Below are positions 61,407-64,000 of a DNA stretch of 64,000 bases, piece after piece. A model generated the notes under the pieces. That model saw only the letters and a program-made list of their open reading frames with translations. It had not been told where the DNA came from and searched no databases. Made by a program: the position numbers and the translations under genes. Numbering within the stretch: the first letter of the stretch is position 1; each line of letters starts with the position of its first letter. The stretch is from Rhizobium sp. C4 (GTDB taxonomy: Bacteria; Pseudomonadota; Alphaproteobacteria; Rhizobiales; Rhizobiaceae). Location: positions 268,555 to 332,554 of the forward strand of contig NZ_JAJNCX010000005.1 in assembly GCF_021026315.1 (NCBI RefSeq), in the 5' to 3' direction.

Positions 61407-62534
61407 CTAAAGCAACCGCGCCGCTCGGCCACTCCTGCGGGTCGCGCTGTTATAATACTCCGAGGCCTGCTGAACGGAGCGATGCCGGGATTGCTCCATC
61501 GCCTCAGGCAACGGAATGCCGCGATTGGCTGCCTCCGTCAGATAGCCGGACCGCAACCCGTGCGCGGAAAACTCCGCCGGATCGAGACTTGCCATGGCGG
61601 CACGCTGCTTCACGATGTCGTTCACGGCGGTAGGATCGAGCGCGCGGGGCGAGACATTGCCCCAGCGATCGATGGCCCGAAACACACTGCCGCTTTCGAT
61701 TCGCGCGGCTTTGAGCCAGTGCTTCAACGCCTCGACCGGCCGACCGGTGAGATAGACGATTTCCTCGTGATCAGCACCACTGGTCTTTATCCGCCCCAGA
61801 TGTATGGACAGCGAGGGGAGGGGAGAGCCGCCCTCAAGAGCAATCGGCTCTTCGTCGGTCAGTTGCTCCTTGCGTAGCGTCGCCACTTCGCTGCGGCGAC
61901 GGCCGCCGGAGGCGAAGGCGACCATGAGAATGGCCCTGTCGCGGAGATTGCGGAGACTTCCGCTTTCGCAGGTCTTGAGAAGCCGGGCGAGGATGTCGCC
62001 CGTCACCGCCTTGGCGCTCTTGCGCTTGCGCGGACGCGGCGTGGCCCGCACGGCAAGGCGGATAGCGGACTTGACCCTTGGGGACGCGAATACACCCTCC
62101 AGCCCACGCCATTTCGTGAGGGTCGACCACGTGGCCAGCCGCCGGCGCACAGTATCGGGGGCATGAGGCCCGGCAGCTCTGAGGAAGCCTTGAACGCGAA
62201 GTTGGTCTTCGACTTCGTTTGGCATTCCATGCTGCGGATCTGCGAGGCGTTTTTCCGGGTCCCACAGATGATGGGCCACGAACTTCAGGAGAAGCGCTTC
62301 CGGCGCCGGCCACGGAAGAGAACCGCCTGTCGCGGCCAGCGACCAGGCCTGCAGATAGGCCAAATCGGAGGTGAGGGCACGCAGCGTGTTTTCCCCCATG
62401 CCCTGATTGACCAGATGCCGCAGCGTTTCGACATCCTGATCGGTGAGCAGGTCCGCCAACGCGTCCCGGCGACCCATTGGCAGGACCGAGGCGATCGTGT
62501 CGAGCTGTTGGATCCGTCGATCAATCGCACTCAT
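61407..62534 (-). CDS. Tyrosine recombinase/integrase
   Basis: A 375-residue phage-type integrase. The SAM-like N-terminal domain (residues 25-160) precedes the catalytic domain with Arg213 (ASGGRRRSEVATL), His325 and Arg328 (SAHGLRSGY), His351 (QSRHRSVQQ) and Tyr360 or 361 (ASEYYN). ATG 62534 overlaps the stop of an antitoxin gene by four bases, so its translation is coupled to the toxin-antitoxin unit. This form is common on rhizobial plasmids and islands. No att site could be identified. Confidence 0.92.
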   Translation of the reverse strand: MSAIDRRIQQLDTIASVLPMGRRDALADLLTDQDVETLRHLVNQGMGENTLRALTSDLAYLQAWSLAATGGSLPWPAPEALLLKFVAHHLWDPEKRLADPQHGMPNEVEDQLRVQGFLRAAGPHAPDTVRRRLATWSTLTKWRGLEGVFASPRVKSAIRLAVRATPRPRKRKSAKAVTGDILARLLKTCESGSLRNLRDRAILMVAFASGGRRRSEVATLRKEQLTDEEPIALEGGSPLPSLSIHLGRIKTSGADHEEIVYLTGRPVEALKHWLKAARIESGSVFRAIDRWGNVSPRALDPTAVNDIVKQRAAMASLDPAEFSAHGLRSGYLTEAANRGIPLPEAMEQSRHRSVQQASEYYNSATRRSGRAARLL

Positions 62535-62779
62535 TTTGGCAAGCCATGCTCGTCGTAGAAATCGGAATGGCCGGAGGTCGTCCCTGGTGGAACGCTTTTG
62601 CGACCCTCTGCAGCCAATTCGAGGAAGCTCGGTTCGGTGTCCGCCGTCTTCGCGATCGGCATGAGTGTCGCAATTGGCCTCTCGTCGCGGCAGATCACAA
62701 TCGCATCCCCGCGCAAAACGAGTTCAATGAGCTCCTCGAACCGTTCCGCCGCCTCATTCACCTCAACAAGAACCCTCAT
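62531..62779 (-). CDS. Phd/YefM-type antitoxin (second, without own toxin)
   Basis: An 82-residue protein starting at ATG 62779, MRVLVEVNEAAERFEELIEL, then RGDAIVICRDERPIATLMPI: the typical Phd/VapB-like DNA-binding and dimerisation fold, followed by a disordered C-terminal part that would bind a toxin. It follows the PIN toxin gene by 10 nt, which is not the usual antitoxin-first order, and it overlaps the integrase gene by four bases. Its own toxin is not seen. Confidence 0.8.
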   Translation of the reverse strand: MRVLVEVNEAAERFEELIELVLRGDAIVICRDERPIATLMPIAKTADTEPSFLELAAEGRKSVPPGTTSGHSDFYDEHGLPK

Positions 62780-62789
62780 CGAGGTTTCC

Positions 62790-63167
62790 TCACCAGACCC
62801 TCTCATGCAAGACCGCATCGAAGACCAGATCCGTCGAGACCAGCGCGCAGCGCTCCAGCCGTGTCTGCGCGGCGAGGATCCGATCCCAGGGGTCCCGGTG
62901 TTCCCATTCGAACGCGGCCGCGAGTTCTGCATGAAGGTCGCTGATGGCGAGCGTCTGCAGCCCGCTGGCGCTCACGGCAGCGCGCAATTCCTGCGGTTTG
63001 AGATCGAGCTTCGTCAAGCGCATCTTGGTGTCGAGTTCATAAAAGGAGACCGCGCTGACAAGGACGTTGTTGCGCTTGTCCTCGATCAAAGCCCGCGCAT
63101 GCGGCGACAAACGTGAACTCCCGATCGTCCACCAATAGACGGCATGGCTGTCGAGCAGGAGCTTCAC
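62790..63167 (-). CDS. vapC: PIN-domain toxin (VapC-like)
   Basis: A 125-residue PIN ribonuclease. Acidic residues of the active site are visible at Asp6 (LLLDSHAVYWW), the Glu in SFYELDTK, and the Asp pair in RDPWDRILAAQ and STD. It overlaps the antitoxin gene upstream by four bases (ATGA). VapC-type toxins cleave tRNA or rRNA and are held inactive by their antitoxin. Confidence 0.88.
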   Translation of the reverse strand: MKLLLDSHAVYWWTIGSSRLSPHARALIEDKRNNVLVSAVSFYELDTKMRLTKLDLKPQELRAAVSASGLQTLAISDLHAELAAAFEWEHRDPWDRILAAQTRLERCALVSTDLVFDAVLHERVW

Positions 63168-63457
63168 GGCTTCTTCCCGCCATCGACAGCTTTACCTTGG
63201 AAGATCCCAGTGTCATCATTCCAGTCGCCGGCATCGATTGCAACCTGCTCTGCGTCCTCAGCGTCGAACAAGTCGTCCGGGAGCTTCCGCTGCGCCAGTA
63301 GCCCGAACGGCCGCTTACCCAAAGGGTCGGCCGGACCGATGCGCGCATAGATCTCGTTACCGCGCGTCACGATGATCTCCTCGCCCTGGTTGGCGCGTTC
63401 AAGCACCTCGGCGAACTTCTTACGCGCCTCGCTGATCTTGTAGTGGGTCTGAGGCAT
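63164..63457 (-). CDS. Phd/YefM-type antitoxin
   Basis: A 97-residue antitoxin (MPQTHYKISEARKKFAEVLE, RANQGEEIIVTRGNEIYARI), with the Phd-like N-terminal fold and a C-terminal tail (DDLFDAEDAEQVAIDAGDW) for toxin capture. ATG 63457 is the only start giving the usual N-terminus. It is the first gene of a four-gene overlapping unit (antitoxin, PIN toxin, second antitoxin, integrase). Confidence 0.88.
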   Translation of the reverse strand: MPQTHYKISEARKKFAEVLERANQGEEIIVTRGNEIYARIGPADPLGKRPFGLLAQRKLPDDLFDAEDAEQVAIDAGDWNDDTGIFQGKAVDGGKKP

Positions 63458-63506
63458 GGTTGGCTCCGGTTGGTCGATTTGGAGAACGATAGCACTGGGA
63501 AAGCGG

Positions 63507-63554
63507 ATGTACAAACCATTCGTACATATGATCTCCGATAAGAGGTACTTATCG
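63507..63554. promoter_or_regulatory. Two dyads upstream of the antitoxin gene
   Basis: ATGTAC-N9-GTACAT at 63507-63527 and CGATAAG-N5-CTTATCG at 63536-63554, both perfect. They lie 50-100 bp ahead of the antitoxin start and are likely operators for antitoxin-toxin autoregulation, in line with the family habit. Confidence 0.55.
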
Positions 63555-63644
63555 ATGGTTATCCACCCAACCCCCAACCGTACCATGTGAGGAACTGTAA
63601 TATTCAGATAGAGTTCCTATAAGAAATCATCTACCATAATTTCA

Positions 63645-63941
63645 ATGGCTTACGATTTGACGAAAATCAGCCTGAGCGACCTGATGCGGCCAGCTTTCGA
63701 CGCTGGTGTCGCTCTGACGCGTCTGGACGAGCGGATCGCCCGCTCGCCGGTCGGCCAGGGATGGATCGAACGATCCCAGTTCACCGACGCCTGCGCCTCA
63801 CTGTGGATCGACGGCGAACTCGTCCACCTCGAAGACCTCGTTCTCCATGACGCTACCCGCGATATCCGCACACCCACGGCTTTGGTGCGTGGGTCGTTGA
63901 AAGAACGGAACTCCGTCTTTGATGCTGCTTCTATGGGTTAG
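63645..63941 (+). pseudogene. RHE_PE00001/DUF1612-family protein, truncated
   Basis: The first 80 or so residues (LTRLDERIARSPVGQGWIER, FTDACASLWIDGELVHLEDL) match the N-terminus of the rhizobial RHE_PE00001 family (DUF1612 with HTH), proteins usually of some 350-400 residues. After RDIRTPT the family sequence stops and 20 unrelated codons lead to a stop. The gene is therefore cut, probably by a past deletion. Members are found on rhizobial plasmids, in line with the replicon type suggested. Confidence 0.7.
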
Positions 63942-64000
63942 CTTTTGTGCAGCGGACGGATTTCGGGCGTGCGCAGGCCAGCATGCGATTGAGGACAGCG

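Noticed and set aside
1..64000. CRISPR array, rRNA, tRNA, partition or replication genes
   Set aside because: No regularly spaced direct repeats, no rRNA-like tracts, no complete tRNA, and no RepABC-, ParA- or DnaA-like proteins were seen while reading the window.

Overview
The window looks like an accessory replicon or a transfer-rich chromosomal region of a rhizobial alphaproteobacterium (Rhizobium, Agrobacterium, Shinella or Ochrobactrum-like). The grounds are high coding density in GC-rich, rhizobial-style genes, intercistronic palindromic repeats of a type common in Rhizobiales, a broken RHE_PE00001/DUF1612-like gene, an IS6-type transposase fragment, and the many ABC importers and LysR/GntR-controlled catabolic operons. 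No rRNA, tRNA, replication origin or CRISPR array was seen.

1-9.5 kb: an aromatic (hydroquinone/hydroxyquinol-type) catabolic block. It holds a ring-cleaving VOC dioxygenase cut by the window edge, a divergent LysR regulator, a TfdB-like phenol monooxygenase, a complete branched-chain-type ABC importer (LivMHFG plus a Tat-exported binding protein) and a hydroxyquinol 1,2-dioxygenase. 9.4-9.86 kb is a deletion scar. 9.86-18.2 kb: a seven-gene operon (NMT1/THI5-like importer, cytosine-deaminase-like amidohydrolase, FAD-linked oxidase, flavodoxin-fold oxidoreductase, Rid protein) with a divergent LysR gene and a creatininase-family amidohydrolase, which suggests uptake and opening of a small N-heterocycle. 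18.2-24.3 kb: a Crp/Fnr regulator, a long AT-rich intergenic region with two TGTAC dyads, a small periplasmic cache-like protein, a chemoreceptor and RsgA. 24.4-25.6 kb is a graveyard of fragments (cupin, HlyD, repeat).

25.6-30.4 kb is the most unusual locus. Six tightly packed genes on the minus strand encode an XRE regulator, a SARP/TolB-like/TPR regulator, an 85-residue protein ending in three GLHE heptad repeats, a YcaO cyclodehydratase-fold enzyme, a TfuA protein and a small protein ending in KAGNC. YcaO plus TfuA is the known peptide-thioamidation pair, and the repeat protein, whose end overlaps the YcaO start, is a good candidate RiPP precursor.

30.7-36.3 kb: a TctD/TctE-like two-component system, a GrpB protein and an SsuABC-like importer. 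36.3-37.4 kb is mostly empty, with a transposase fragment. 37.4-59.8 kb: a large catabolic regulon with a second LIV-type importer (permease fused to ATPase), DoxX, flavin reductase, esterase, two SDRs, an HsaA/HpaB-like monooxygenase, a salicylate-hydroxylase-like monooxygenase, an acyl-CoA ligase, a thiolase, an FAH-family hydrolase, an extradiol VOC dioxygenase, an NAD(P)-binding protein, and a complete class I P450 system (ferredoxin reductase, ferredoxin, P450). It ends with a GntR/FCD regulator. Eight promoters in this block carry the same ATnCTAGnAT element next to or within the -10 box, so one regulator, most simply the GntR protein, probably controls them all.

59.8-64 kb: decayed genes (MFS, FAD monooxygenase, phosphodiesterase) around a 26-bp perfect palindrome, a P-loop NTPase, and an overlapping operon of antitoxin, PIN toxin, second antitoxin and tyrosine recombinase.
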